A stretch of 31,022 nucleotides of DNA, taken from the NCBI GenBank assembly GCA_964400155.1, contig CAYNSQ010000007.1:1-31022 (forward strand). The letters run 5' to 3'. This DNA is from JAYTJL01 sp964400155. GTDB taxonomy: Bacteria > Patescibacteriota > Saccharimonadia > Saccharimonadales > UBA10212. Each line of letters starts with the position of its first letter. The first letter of the stretch is position 1. Positions 14,565 to 22,234 of the stretch are shown here, piece after piece. The translations under genes and the position numbers were made by a program. The notes below the pieces were generated by a model. That model worked only from the letters and a program-made list of their open reading frames with translations. It made no database searches and was not told where the DNA came from.

Positions 14565-14582
14565 CCCCGCGCCTCCGCGGGG
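14565..14582. promoter_or_regulatory. GC-rich hairpin in the leader of the cassette ORF
   Basis: CCCCGCG-CCTC-CGCGGGG is a perfect 7-bp stem with a 4-nt loop, immediately upstream (minus strand) of the Shine-Dalgarno AAGGAG. Confidence 0.5.
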
Positions 14583-14603
14583 TCAGGGGAATGGATGGTC
14601 TAA

Positions 14604-14633
14604 ATTCTAAACCCTAATACTAATAAAAGTCAA
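14604..14633 (-). promoter_or_regulatory. Promoter of the GC-rich cassette
   Basis: On the minus strand TTGACT (14628-14633), an 18-bp spacer and TAGAAT (14604-14609) form a good sigma-70-type promoter with a leader of about 47 nt to the TTG start. Confidence 0.55.
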
Positions 14634-14659
14634 ACCACCCTAGCTCAGCTGGGCGGTTT
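14632..14659 (-). terminator. Intrinsic terminator of the two small minus-strand genes
   Basis: On the minus strand AAACC-G-CCC-AGC ... GCT-A-GGG-T-GGTTT forms a long stem followed by GACTTTTATT. It closes the transcription unit coming from 15357-14680 and directly abuts the cassette promoter. Confidence 0.6.
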
Positions 14660-14679
14660 AGTATGCAAAATAAAGTTGC

Positions 14680-14952
14680 CTAGATTTTTGTAGCTGTCTC
14701 GTTAGATGAAGAGCCGTGTTCTGTAAAATGTTGTCTTTCTAAAGCTACTTCATTTGGAGTTAAAATATTTCCACTAGCATCCATCTGAACTGTGCGTCCA
14801 GCTGCTACTTCACCTAAGTTAGCTTTGGCTTGTTCAATGGCACCTAAGGCTTCTGCCCTGTCTTCAAGACCGGGCTGAATACCTTCAGGGGCTTGAGGTA
14901 CAGTAGAAACATCGGGTGTTTGGGGTGTGTTATTTACTTCTTCTGCGTTCAT
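14680..14952 (-). CDS. Small acidic soluble protein, unknown function
   Basis: The 90-residue protein has a Pro/Thr/Val-rich acidic N-terminal third, a helical middle (LEDRAEALGAIEQAKANLGEVAAG) and a polar C-terminus. No signal or membrane helix is present. AAAGGATC lies six bases before the ATG, and an extended -10 TGC-TAGAAT is at 14988-14993 on the same strand. It is followed by the terminator at 14632-14659. I do not recognise a family. Confidence 0.6.
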   Translation of the reverse strand: MNAEEVNNTPQTPDVSTVPQAPEGIQPGLEDRAEALGAIEQAKANLGEVAAGRTVQMDASGNILTPNEVALERQHFTEHGSSSNETATKI

Positions 14953-15012
14953 TTTTGATCCTTTTTGTTTTTATTGATGATGAAAGTATTCTAGCACGGA
15001 AAAGTGTAATTG

Positions 15013-15357
15013 TCAACCCGCTTGTGCTATTCGTTCTTCTATCTGACTCCTAATTTGTTCAAGCATTTGGCTTCGTCCTAGCCTTTCAAATGCCATTTCT
15101 TTTATAAGTGCCATTTTGTCGTTAAATCTTTTTACTGCTTCAGCATCATTTGGGTCAGGGATTGGTTCTAGTAGAGAATCTTCTAAAATTTCCAATATAT
15201 TATGCTCGTCAACAGCTATACCTTCTAGCATTCGCTTGAATTCCTGAAGACTAGCTAAATCGTATGTATGTTCTGGGGCGTGTTCAATATGTTCACCATC
15301 TACATCAGTATTGGGATTAATATTTCTATCAATGAATGGTTTCTCAGGTGTGCTCAC
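15013..15357 (-). CDS. Small acidic helical protein, unknown function
   Basis: The protein is about 114 residues, acidic and mostly helical (FKRMLEGIAVDEHNILEILED, RFNDKMALIKEMAFERLGR), with no membrane segment. The GTG at 15357 is preferred because TGC-TATAAT (15367-15372, minus strand) ends nine bases upstream, as at other leaderless genes; an in-frame TTG at 15366 would lie before the expected transcript start. It diverges from groS and lies head-to-tail with the 14680-14952 gene, 60 bases away. No family is recognised. Confidence 0.6.
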   Translation of the reverse strand: MSTPEKPFIDRNINPNTDVDGEHIEHAPEHTYDLASLQEFKRMLEGIAVDEHNILEILEDSLLEPIPDPNDAEAVKRFNDKMALIKEMAFERLGRSQMLEQIRSQIEERIAQAG

Positions 15358-15412
15358 AAGAAACAAATTATAGCATAAAAACTTACTTAGGTAAAGTATA
15401 AAACATAAACGT

Positions 15413-15442
15413 TTGACATATGAATTGGCACTCGGGTATTAT
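15413..15442 (+). promoter_or_regulatory. groS-groL promoter
   Basis: TTGACA (15413-15418) and TATTAT (15437-15442) are separated by 18 bp. The -10 lies in the spacer of the CIRCE operator. The leader to the groS start is about 134 nt. Confidence 0.75.
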
Positions 15443-15451
15443 GAGTGCTAG
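15425..15451. promoter_or_regulatory. CIRCE element (HrcA operator)
   Basis: TTGGCACTC-N9-GAGTGCTAG matches the CIRCE consensus TTAGCACTC-N9-GAGTGCTAA except at two outer positions that still pair with each other. It overlaps the groS -10 box, so HrcA binding would block transcription until heat stress. No hrcA gene is in the window. Confidence 0.93.
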
Positions 15452-15561
15452 AATTCAATGCTCAACAAGATCAATTATCAACTAGAGCAATGAATAATCT
15501 AAACATTGTGCAATAAAAACATTGTTCATTCATTGAGCATTGAATTTTGAGCATTGAGCAT
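15452..15561. repeat. Long inverted repeat and TGAGCAT heptamers in the groS leader
   Basis: AATTCAATGCTCAA (15452-15465) and TTGAGCATTGAATT (15533-15546) are perfect 14-bp inverted arms with a 67-nt loop. The right half (15520-15561) is a heptamer array: CATTGTT, CATTCAT, TGAGCAT, TGAATTT, TGAGCAT, TGAGCAT. All of it lies in the transcribed leader. Confidence 0.7.
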
Positions 15562-15582
15562 TAACGATGAAGGGAGTGAATT

Positions 15583-15876
15583 ATGGCAAGTAAATTACAG
15601 CCATTGGCTGATTGGATTGTAGCCGAACAAGAGGAGGCAGCCACCAAAACAGCAAGCGGGTTATATTTGCCCGACAAGGCAGCCGAAAAACCGAAAGTCG
15701 CCAAAGTTATATCAATTGGGCCTGGACGAGTTGGAGATGATAATGAAATTATTCCAATGACTGTCAAAGTAGGCGACAGAATTATTTATAAAAGTTACAG
15801 CACAACTGAAATTAAAATAGACGGTACTGAATATATACTAGTGAAAGAAGAAGACGTCCTTGCGACTGTTAAATAA
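15583..15876 (+). CDS. groS: Co-chaperonin GroES
   Basis: The 97-residue GroES subunit forms the heptameric lid of the GroEL folding chamber. The family pattern is clear: LQPLADWIVAEQEE at the start, the mobile loop TKTASGLYLPDKA (about 22-34), VISIGPGR, VKVGDRIIYKSYSTTEIKIDGTEYILVKEEDVLA. AAGGGAG (15570-15576) is six bases before the ATG. It heads a two-gene operon with groL, 14 bases downstream, under CIRCE control, with a long structured leader containing heptamer repeats. Confidence 0.98.
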   Translation: MASKLQPLADWIVAEQEEAATKTASGLYLPDKAAEKPKVAKVISIGPGRVGDDNEIIPMTVKVGDRIIYKSYSTTEIKIDGTEYILVKEEDVLATVK

Positions 15877-15890
15877 GAGGAGAATTTTAA

Positions 15891-17531
15891 ATGGCAAAGA
15901 AAGTTTTTTATGACGCAGATGCACGAGCCCGGATTTTAGCCGGTGCTGAAGTACTTTATAACGCAGTAAAAACAACTATGGGGCCAAAAGGGCGCAATGT
16001 AGTAATAAGTAAAACTTATGGAAATCCAACAGTGACTCATGATGGTGTGACCGTTGCGAAAGGCATTGACCTGGAGGACACTGACGAAACCTTGGGTTAC
16101 AAAACAGGCGCCGAACTTATCAAACAGGCTGCCAGCAAAATGAACGATGTAGCAGGAGACGGCACAACTACTGTAACTGTGCTGACCTACCACATCTTAA
16201 ATGAGGCCAACAAACTGATTGCTGCCGGGCACAACCCAATGTTGCTCCGCAAAGGCCTCGAGGCTGCTGCACATGATGTGTTAGCTAAATTGGGTGGAAT
16301 GAGCGAAGACATATCCGGTAAAAAAGGTCGTGTAGCTGAAGTTGCCACTATCTCAGCCGGAGATGAACAAATAGGTAAGCTGATTGCTGATGTGATGGAG
16401 GGTGTTGGCAAAGACGGTGTTGTGACTGTAGAAGAAGGTCAAGGACTGAGTATGGAAAGTGAAGTAGTAGAAGGTTTTACAATGGACCGAGGCTACGTTA
16501 GTCCTTATATGGTGACTGATACTGCACGAATGGAAGCTGTCTATGACAAACCGGCTATTTTAATAACTGAATCCAAGATAAGTTCTATTCAGGAATTCTT
16601 GCCAGTACTAGAAAAACTGGCAAACGCCGGCAAGAAAGATTTAGTAATAATCGCTGAAGACGTTGAAGGCGAAGCACTTGGCACCTTAATACTCAACCGT
16701 CTAAAGGGTGTATTTAATACCGTTGCTGTGAAGGCTCCGTCATTTGGTGATAGACGCAAAGAAATACTTGAAGATATAGCTATTTTGACTGGCGGAGAAG
16801 TAATTTCAGAAGAGCGGGGGATGACTTTTGAGAATGCCGACCTGACTGTAATAGGATCTGCCAGAAAAGTTATTGTTACTAAAGACGAAACCACAATTGT
16901 AGAAGGTAAAGGCACAGCTGCTGCTGTTAAAGCGCGAGTTGCTCAAATCAGCAAACAAATAGAAGCCGCTAACAGTGAATACGACCGTGAACAGTTAGAA
17001 AAACGACGTGCGGCGCTATCAGGTAAAGTAGCAGTGATAAAGGTTGGTGGTGCTACAGAGACTGAAATAGAAGAGAAGAAATTCCGAGTAGATGACGCAG
17101 TGGCTGCAGTCAAAGCAGCACTAGATGAGGGTGTTGTAGCCGGTGGCGGTGTAACATACGTCAACCTTAGCGACGGCATTGTAGTAGATGGTTCGGATAG
17201 TGAAGCAGCCGGACAGCAGATACTTAAGAATGTCTTAGAACAGCCATTCCGTATTTTGCTTACCAACTCCGGTTTGAACGCAGATGAATGGTTACCTCAA
17301 GTTAAAAAGGCAAAAGCCGGTCAAGGAGTAAACGTCAGCCAACCAAAGAAATTGGTAGATCTTATGGCGGCTGGCATAGTTGACCCAACACGGGTTACCA
17401 AAGAAGCCCTGCAAAATGCAGTCAGCATTGCCGGAACGGCCATGACTATGGGTGCATTAGTAGTAGATGTACCAGAACCAAAAACAACTGCTCCAGCCCC
17501 TGACATGGGTGGCATGGGTATGGGTATGTAA
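15891..17531 (+). CDS. groL: Chaperonin GroEL
   Basis: The 546-residue protein is the 60-kDa chaperonin that folds proteins in an ATP-driven double ring. ATP-binding signatures TTMGPKGRNVVI and DGVTVAKGI are near the N-terminus, with the catalytic GDGTTTVTVL stretch around residues 85-95. The apical domain carries the hydrophobic substrate-binding surface and a VKAPSFGDRRKEIL segment. The protein ends in the typical flexible GGMGMGM tail. A GAGGAG Shine-Dalgarno precedes the ATG. It is the second gene of the CIRCE-controlled operon and is followed by a clean intrinsic terminator. Confidence 0.99.
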   Translation: MAKKVFYDADARARILAGAEVLYNAVKTTMGPKGRNVVISKTYGNPTVTHDGVTVAKGIDLEDTDETLGYKTGAELIKQAASKMNDVAGDGTTTVTVLTYHILNEANKLIAAGHNPMLLRKGLEAAAHDVLAKLGGMSEDISGKKGRVAEVATISAGDEQIGKLIADVMEGVGKDGVVTVEEGQGLSMESEVVEGFTMDRGYVSPYMVTDTARMEAVYDKPAILITESKISSIQEFLPVLEKLANAGKKDLVIIAEDVEGEALGTLILNRLKGVFNTVAVKAPSFGDRRKEILEDIAILTGGEVISEERGMTFENADLTVIGSARKVIVTKDETTIVEGKGTAAAVKARVAQISKQIEAANSEYDREQLEKRRAALSGKVAVIKVGGATETEIEEKKFRVDDAVAAVKAALDEGVVAGGGVTYVNLSDGIVVDGSDSEAAGQQILKNVLEQPFRILLTNSGLNADEWLPQVKKAKAGQGVNVSQPKKLVDLMAAGIVDPTRVTKEALQNAVSIAGTAMTMGALVVDVPEPKTTAPAPDMGGMGMGM

Positions 17532-17561
17532 AAAAAGCTACATAGGTTTATATCTGAAAAG

Positions 17562-17589
17562 CCCTAGTCAATTAAGCACTAGGGTTTTT
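17562..17589 (+). terminator. Intrinsic terminator of groS-groL
   Basis: CCCTAGT-(9 nt)-ACTAGGG followed by TTTTT, with A-rich sequence on the 5' side that could extend the stem. Confidence 0.9.
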
Positions 17590-17608
17590 CTTATCAGATA
17601 GGACTGTT

Positions 17609-17614
17609 TAGAAT
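17609..17614 (+). promoter_or_regulatory. -10 box upstream of 17625
   Basis: TAGAAT ends ten bases before the ATG at 17625; near-leaderless spacing. Confidence 0.4.
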
Positions 17615-17624
17615 AGGCTTATAT

Positions 17625-18035
17625 ATGCCACAGGATAATTTAGATAATAAAAAGACACTTCAGGAAATTCACGAGTACCATGAAGTTGAAGAAAAAACAC
17701 CTCGAAGATGGCCGGTGATCTTGGGATATTTATGGGCGGCTTTTTTGGTTGCCTTGGTGGTGGTATTTGGTGGGCGTTGGATATACAACTCAGTTAACGA
17801 CGATGTAAGTAAATCAAGTGGTCAAGTGGCTAAAAATGATTCAGATAAAAAATCAGATGAAGCCGTTATAGTGCCAGCTAGCCCAGGCAGTGGAAAAGTC
17901 TCTCAGCCTTCAAAACCTTCAAACACATCCAGTTCTTCGTCACCGTCTACTGTTGCCGGTACCGGCGATAGCGACGAGTTACCAACAGCCATACCAAATA
18001 CGGGCGATGACGCCATTGACCCAAATAATCTATAA
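17625..18035 (+). CDS. Single-pass membrane protein with Ser/Pro-rich exterior, unknown
   Basis: An N-terminal cytoplasmic acidic/helical segment (residues 1-28) leads into one membrane helix (about 30-50, LGYLWAAFLVALVVVFGG). The rest is a low-complexity external tail rich in Ser, Pro, Asp and Lys that looks like a cell-wall-spanning spacer. Near the end is IPNTGDD, which resembles an LPXTG sorting signal, but no hydrophobic helix or basic tail follows, so sortase anchoring is not supported. It is separated by only four bases from the end of the convergent gene. Confidence 0.6.
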   Translation: MPQDNLDNKKTLQEIHEYHEVEEKTPRRWPVILGYLWAAFLVALVVVFGGRWIYNSVNDDVSKSSGQVAKNDSDKKSDEAVIVPASPGSGKVSQPSKPSNTSSSSSPSTVAGTGDSDELPTAIPNTGDDAIDPNNL

Positions 18036-18039
18036 ATAA

Positions 18040-18756
18040 TTAGTTTTCGTGCGGTTGGGTAAAGTAATTGATTTCGTTAACTACGTCTAATAAGGCTTGG
18101 GCTCGAGCTTTTTCATCTGCGATTGCATTTGCAGCTGAGAAAGCTTCCTTGATGAGGTCGGCATTATCGGATGCTTGGATTAACATCATAGTTGTTTTAA
18201 ATTTCTCTTCAGGAGTTTGTTCAAGTTCGTCAACAAGCGGTGTTAGGCTCTCTAGGGCTTGTTTCTTGATTTCTAGAAGTTCATCCTCGTTTTCTGGCGG
18301 ATTTACTGGGGTGCTGCCTGGTTTGTTGTCATAATTTGAAGTAATTCTAGAAGATTCGTCTTCGGCTGTAGTTGAGTCAGATGAAGTAGAAAGATCGTTT
18401 GATGGCTCAGAATCACTTATAGGCGTTGGCATAGAAGTATCAACTGGTGTTGGCATTGCCAAGGTATCTGGCACTACTGTTGCTGTATCAGTAGGTTGTT
18501 GACTGAGCATTGGGTCTGGTGCGGGCATTGTGGGGGCGACTATTTCGGGCGCAATTACCGGTTCTGTAGGGGTTCCATAGCTAAACGGTTGTTGGTCAGT
18601 AGACGGACTAGTTGCCATAAGGTCTGGCATTGGGTCCGGTACTGCGGGTGAAGTAGCATCGAATGGCGAAATGGGTGTAACAGGAGGGGCGGTAACAGGC
18701 GGCGGTCCTGCAAAAGCAGTTCCGTCTGGCGTCTTATTATCATTTATTCCAAACAT
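18040..18756 (-). CDS. Pro/Thr-rich protein with C-terminal helical domain, unknown
   Basis: Residues 1-150 are low complexity (Pro, Thr, Ala, Ser, Asp, with repeated PTPVDTS- and PDPM-like stretches). The last 80 residues form a compact helical domain: LLEIKKQALESLTPLVDELEQ, then EEKFKTTMMLIQASDN, then a helix-rich end LLDVVNEINYF. From memory this C-terminal domain recurs in Saccharibacteria-like proteins, but I cannot name it. No membrane helix is present. A G-rich stretch (GGGGGTGGG) directly before the ATG may serve as Shine-Dalgarno, and a 6-bp hairpin (18768-18783) lies 11 bases upstream. Confidence 0.65.
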   Translation of the reverse strand: MFGINDNKTPDGTAFAGPPPVTAPPVTPISPFDATSPAVPDPMPDLMATSPSTDQQPFSYGTPTEPVIAPEIVAPTMPAPDPMLSQQPTDTATVVPDTLAMPTPVDTSMPTPISDSEPSNDLSTSSDSTTAEDESSRITSNYDNKPGSTPVNPPENEDELLEIKKQALESLTPLVDELEQTPEEKFKTTMMLIQASDNADLIKEAFSAANAIADEKARAQALLDVVNEINYFTQPHEN

Positions 18757-19005
18757 CCCACCCCCAAGCTCGCTATCGCGAGCAATTTACCGTTTTCGTT
18801 TTACAATTAACAAACATTGTACTTCTTATAAAGTAGTTTAGCATTTATCAACTTTCATTTTATGCCATAAGCATTAATTGGTAAACAACAAATTGGCTTT
18901 CCGGTTTCACTACTTGGAAGTAGAAATAGCATAATTCGAGTAATTACCAATGTGAAAATGACAAAATAATAGTAAATGGTAAACAGTAAATGGTAAATTG
19001 TAATT
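18757..19005. other. 249-bp divergent intergenic region with two heptamer arrays
   Basis: It contains the hairpin GCTCGC-TATC-GCGAGC (18768-18783), an array at 18783-18817, a small inverted repeat CTACTTGGAAGTAG near 18911, and the GTAAATG array that runs to the isomerase start. No gene is evident. Confidence 0.5.
18783..18817. repeat. Degenerate heptamer array, CAATTTA family (5 units)
   Basis: Units CAATTTA, CCGTTTT, CGTTTTA, CAATTAA and CAAACAT follow each other directly after a 6-bp hairpin. Confidence 0.5.
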
Positions 19006-19006
19006 A
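18972..19006. repeat. Heptamer array, GTAAATG family (5 units), reaching the isomerase start
   Basis: GTAAATG, GTAAACA, GTAAATG, GTAAATT and GTAATTA; the last base is the A of the ATG at 19006. One junction reads TGG-TAAATT, an extended -10-like box six bases from the ATG, so the array may supply the promoter. Confidence 0.8.
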
Positions 19007-20046
19007 TGTTAGACGATTTGAAATACATACACCAAAAAGATACACAAGATGCACTTGGCATTGCAGAAAAACAGTGGAAACAATACACGAATAGCTTTGA
19101 GCTTAAAGCTGAAAGCTTAAACCTAAGCCCTGTTAAGGGGGTGGTGGTAGCCGGCATGGGTGGGTCTGCCCTAGCTGCCAGCGCCTTTTCTGCTATTCCT
19201 GGACTCGCAGTACCATTAGTAGTTGTACGGGATTATAATTTGCCTGAATATGTAGATGATAATTGGCTGTTAATTTGTTCTAGCTATTCGGGCAATACAG
19301 AAGAAACAATTAGTATTTTTAACCAAGCTCTAGAAAAAAATGAAAAACCCCATATGCTCTGTATTAGTTCTGGAGGTGAGCTAGCCAAATTAGCTGCTAA
19401 GCACAGCCTTATCAATGTCAAACTACCGGGGGGAATTCAGCCGCGGTTCACTTTTGGCTACCAATACGCCGCGCTGCTGGCAATTTTTGAGGCGGCTGGG
19501 CTGGTGAAGGGGGTAAGATCGACCGTGGAAGAGGGCAGTGCACTGGTTAAAAAAGCTGTAGCTGGTTGGCTGCCAACGGTGCCGGCCAAAGAAAATTTGG
19601 CCAAGAAAATTGCTCATGAAATTGCCGGTAAATCGGCGGTTATTTATAGTAGTACTGCACTTTTTCCGGCAGCTTATAAATGGAAAATCAGTCTCAATGA
19701 AACTGCCAAGAATGTGGCTTGGTGCAATGCTTATCCTGAATTTAATCATAATGAATTCTTAGGCTGGACATCTCACCCAGTTCAAAAACCTTACCAAGTG
19801 ATAGACCTGCGGTCCCAGCACGACCACCCTCAGGTAACTAAGAGGTTTGAAATAAGCGACAAATTACTTTCTGGCAAAAGACCGGCTGCACTGGTTGTAG
19901 ATATACCAAAAGGCCAACATATTCTGCATGACATGATGTGGGTAATCGCACTCGGTGACTTTGTTAGTTGTTACTTGGCACTGTTAAATGGGCTCAATCC
20001 AACCCCAGTTGATCTTATAGAAAAGCTGAAAAAAGAACTAATTTAA
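19006..20046 (+). CDS. Bifunctional phosphoglucose/phosphomannose isomerase
   Basis: The protein (346 residues) interconverts fructose 6-phosphate with glucose 6-phosphate and mannose 6-phosphate in sugar metabolism. It has the SIS-domain signatures of the archaeal-type bifunctional PGI/PMI family: VVVAGMGGSALAA (about 43-55), VVRDYNLP, the phosphate-binding Ser/Thr loop SSYSGNTEET (about 93-102), a second SIS domain with AYKWKISLNETAKN, and ending with NHNEFLGW and a His-containing stretch before the C-terminus. Residues about 30-41 (NSFELKAESLNL) are encoded by a heptamer array. The start is the ATG at 19006 with no Shine-Dalgarno. It abuts the convergent permease gene with no spacer. Confidence 0.9.
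   Translation: MLDDLKYIHQKDTQDALGIAEKQWKQYTNSFELKAESLNLSPVKGVVVAGMGGSALAASAFSAIPGLAVPLVVVRDYNLPEYVDDNWLLICSSYSGNTEETISIFNQALEKNEKPHMLCISSGGELAKLAAKHSLINVKLPGGIQPRFTFGYQYAALLAIFEAAGLVKGVRSTVEEGSALVKKAVAGWLPTVPAKENLAKKIAHEIAGKSAVIYSSTALFPAAYKWKISLNETAKNVAWCNAYPEFNHNEFLGWTSHPVQKPYQVIDLRSQHDHPQVTKRFEISDKLLSGKRPAALVVDIPKGQHILHDMMWVIALGDFVSCYLALLNGLNPTPVDLIEKLKKELI
19094..19128. repeat. Heptamer array inside the isomerase gene (GCTNAAA family)
   Basis: Units GCTTTGA, GCTTAAA, GCTGAAA, GCTTAAA and CCTAAGC lie in frame near the 5' end of the gene. The family matches 2090-2117 and 30021-30090. Confidence 0.7.
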
Positions 20047-21264
20047 TTATTCTCCGCGTAGTGCATCTATGGGGTTTTTGCGGGCGGCTTTTAGGGCGGG
20101 GGCTGTACTAAAAATTATGCCTACAATTGCACAAACTCCAACTGACAACAAAACAACCCGCAGAGTAATTACCGGTTGTATATGTGTGTACACCCTAAGT
20201 CCAGCGTAAATCAAATAAGCCAACCCAATGCCAACTAACCCGCCACCAAATGTTAAAGTCAGACCTTCAGTTAAAAATTGGGCTAGAATTTGACGGTTGG
20301 TGGCGCCGAGAGCTTTTCTGATTCCTATTTCGCGGATTCTTTCTGAGACACTTACTAGCATTATGTCCATAATTCCAATGCCTCCAACCAAGAGGGCAAT
20401 TGCAGCTATACCCGAAATAAATCGTGAAACTGTGTCGATAACGCTGTTTGCTAACTCTTGCAATTGGTATTGTTCCAACACAGAGAAGTTTTGACTTCCA
20501 TGTAGTTCTTGTAATTTTTTGTTTATGTCCTTTAGTGCTTGTTTGGAGTTAGCTTGGTTTGGCTGAGCAAGGATTTGAAGAATATTCGTATTGCCACCAG
20601 CCAAGGTCTCTGCTGCTGGCATTGGTATAAATATAGCTAAATTATAATTGGTCTCTGCTAGTGAAAGTAGCCCGCCTTGACTGGGTGCAAGGACTCCTCT
20701 TACAACAAAATCCGTACCTGAAATATTTACTGTTGAACCAAGTGGGTTTAACCTGCCAAATAACTGTTCGGCAATGTCCGAACCAATTACTGCAACATTT
20801 TCACCTGTCTCTTCAGGGGTAATAAAGCTACCATAATTAATTTTTTGATTTGTTATATCAAGCAGTGCAGGGCTAGTACCTAAAACATATATGTTATTTA
20901 ACTCACCTTGGTCCCCCGATGCGCTATTGGTAACGAAATTTATAGGAGCTGCTTTATCTACGCTGGTCAAACCAGCAACGGCTTCGTAGTCTTTAGTAGT
21001 TAAAGTGCTGGCGCTTAAGAATGCCAGCAAGTTAAGTTGGTCGGTTTTGCTAGAACTATCTACTAACTTTCCAGAGCGAATTGTAAGTACGTTACTACTT
21101 TTGTTATTAATCTCGCCAACAACTTGTCTTTTTAAACCTTCGCCTAGGCTTAATATGATAGTCACCGAACATACCCCCAGCACTATTCCAAGCATTGTCA
21201 GACCGCTTCGCCATTTGTTGGCGCGCAGTGTAGAAAAGGCAGCTTTAAAATTACCGTTCCACAC
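20047..21264 (-). CDS. MacB/FtsX-like ABC transporter permease, 5' end in the gap
   Basis: About 405 residues are visible; the start is lost in the N run. The family layout is clear: a first membrane helix (LTMLGIVLGVCSVTIILSLGEG), an extracytoplasmic MacB-type domain (about 250 residues), then three helices of an FtsX domain with the cytoplasmic signature SVSERIREIGIRKALGA between the first and second. In relatives the first helix begins about 20-40 residues from the start, so little sequence is missing. It pairs with the ATPase upstream (21365-22234) as a macrolide-exporter or lipoprotein/peptide-release type system; the substrate is unknown. Confidence 0.88.
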   Translation of the reverse strand: MWNGNFKAAFSTLRANKWRSGLTMLGIVLGVCSVTIILSLGEGLKRQVVGEINNKSSNVLTIRSGKLVDSSSKTDQLNLLAFLSASTLTTKDYEAVAGLTSVDKAAPINFVTNSASGDQGELNNIYVLGTSPALLDITNQKINYGSFITPEETGENVAVIGSDIAEQLFGRLNPLGSTVNISGTDFVVRGVLAPSQGGLLSLAETNYNLAIFIPMPAAETLAGGNTNILQILAQPNQANSKQALKDINKKLQELHGSQNFSVLEQYQLQELANSVIDTVSRFISGIAAIALLVGGIGIMDIMLVSVSERIREIGIRKALGATNRQILAQFLTEGLTLTFGGGLVGIGLAYLIYAGLRVYTHIQPVITLRVVLLSVGVCAIVGIIFSTAPALKAARKNPIDALRGE

Positions 21265-21364
21265 NNNNNNNNNNNNNNNNNNNNNNNNNNNNNNNNNNNN
21301 NNNNNNNNNNNNNNNNNNNNNNNNNNNNNNNNNNNNNNNNNNNNNNNNNNNNNNNNNNNNNNNN
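21265..21364. other. Assembly gap (100 N)
   Basis: Exactly 100 N suggests a scaffold gap of unknown true length. It separates the ATPase stop codon, which is the first three called bases after the gap, from the permease coding region. Confidence 0.98.
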
Positions 21365-22234
21365 TCATGTATTTTTCCTTGGTCGACCACGTGGTCTTTT
21401 TTTAGGTGGGCGACCGCGTTTGCGAGAAACGGGGGCTAATTCTTTGCCGGGAATAGCTTTCATAAGTTCTGAAACACCGGAGATAATGTCATTGTCTGTT
21501 GTCTTGCGTCTTTGATAGTAAATACGCCTTGCACCTCTGGCTATAGAACCGACAGGTGTTTTTTCATCACCAACAACTCGGCCATCATACATATAAATTA
21601 CTCGAGTGGCATAACGAGTGAGTTCGGGGTTGTGGGTAACAAGCAGTACAGTGTTGTTTTGACGGTGAATGTCAGCTAGCAATTCCATGACAACTTTACT
21701 ACTGGCACTATCAAGGTTACCGGTTGGTTCGTCGGCTATGAGGATGGTAGGCTGGTTAATAAGGGCTCTTGCGATGGCTGCTCGTTGGGCCTGCCCACCG
21801 GACAACTGGTGTGGCATAAAATATTCTTTTTCACGCATACCAACAAGCTCCAACATATCACTGGCTTTGTGGGACCTTCTGACAGGAGGCATTCCTCGAT
21901 AAGCTAGGGGCAATGCCACGTTGTCCAGTACATTCAATTTTGGAAGTAAATTGTAAGACTGAAAGATAAAACCAATCCAATCTCTACGCAATTTTGCGAG
22001 CTGGTTTGGGCGCAGTCTGGCAACTTCTTGGCCATCCAAGATGTAATGCCCATGAGTGGGCTTGTCTAAAAGACCAATTGTGTTCATAAGAGTGGTTTTT
22101 CCACTACCAGAAGGGCCCATGAAAGCAATGAATTCACCCTGCTCAACATTAAGCTCAATTTCGTCTAATGCCAGCGTAGTCGCATCACCGAAGCCGTATA
22201 GTTTGGAAATTTCTTTTAGTTCAATTAATGCCAT
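21365..22234 (-). CDS. ABC transporter ATPase (MacB/LolD type) with AT-hook-like tail
   Basis: The nucleotide-binding domain is complete: Walker A GPSGSGKTT (40-48), Q-loop FQSYNLLP, signature LSGGQ (144-148), Walker B LIADEP followed by TGNLD, and H-loop His201. Sequence and partner place it in the MacB/LolD family, energising the FtsX-like permease encoded next to it. The protein continues about 60 residues beyond the usual end, closing with KRGRPPKKRPRGRPRK (272-287), two GRP cores in a basic context like AT-hooks. AAAAAGGG before the ATG is a plausible Shine-Dalgarno. It is the first gene of the two-gene transporter operon. Confidence 0.93.
   Translation of the reverse strand: MALIELKEISKLYGFGDATTLALDEIELNVEQGEFIAFMGPSGSGKTTLMNTIGLLDKPTHGHYILDGQEVARLRPNQLAKLRRDWIGFIFQSYNLLPKLNVLDNVALPLAYRGMPPVRRSHKASDMLELVGMREKEYFMPHQLSGGQAQRAAIARALINQPTILIADEPTGNLDSASSKVVMELLADIHRQNNTVLLVTHNPELTRYATRVIYMYDGRVVGDEKTPVGSIARGARRIYYQRRKTTDNDIISGVSELMKAIPGKELAPVSRKRGRPPKKRPRGRPRKNT

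Noticed and set aside
14207..14617. 136-residue plus-strand ORF in the GC-rich cassette
   Set aside because: The minus-strand frame has a promoter, Shine-Dalgarno, consistent G/C-ending codons and a more protein-like sequence; the plus frame looks like its shadow.
17994..18035. LPXTG-like sorting signal (IPNTG) at the end of the 17625 protein
   Set aside because: No membrane helix and basic tail follow the motif, and the only helix is N-terminal, so sortase anchoring is not supported.
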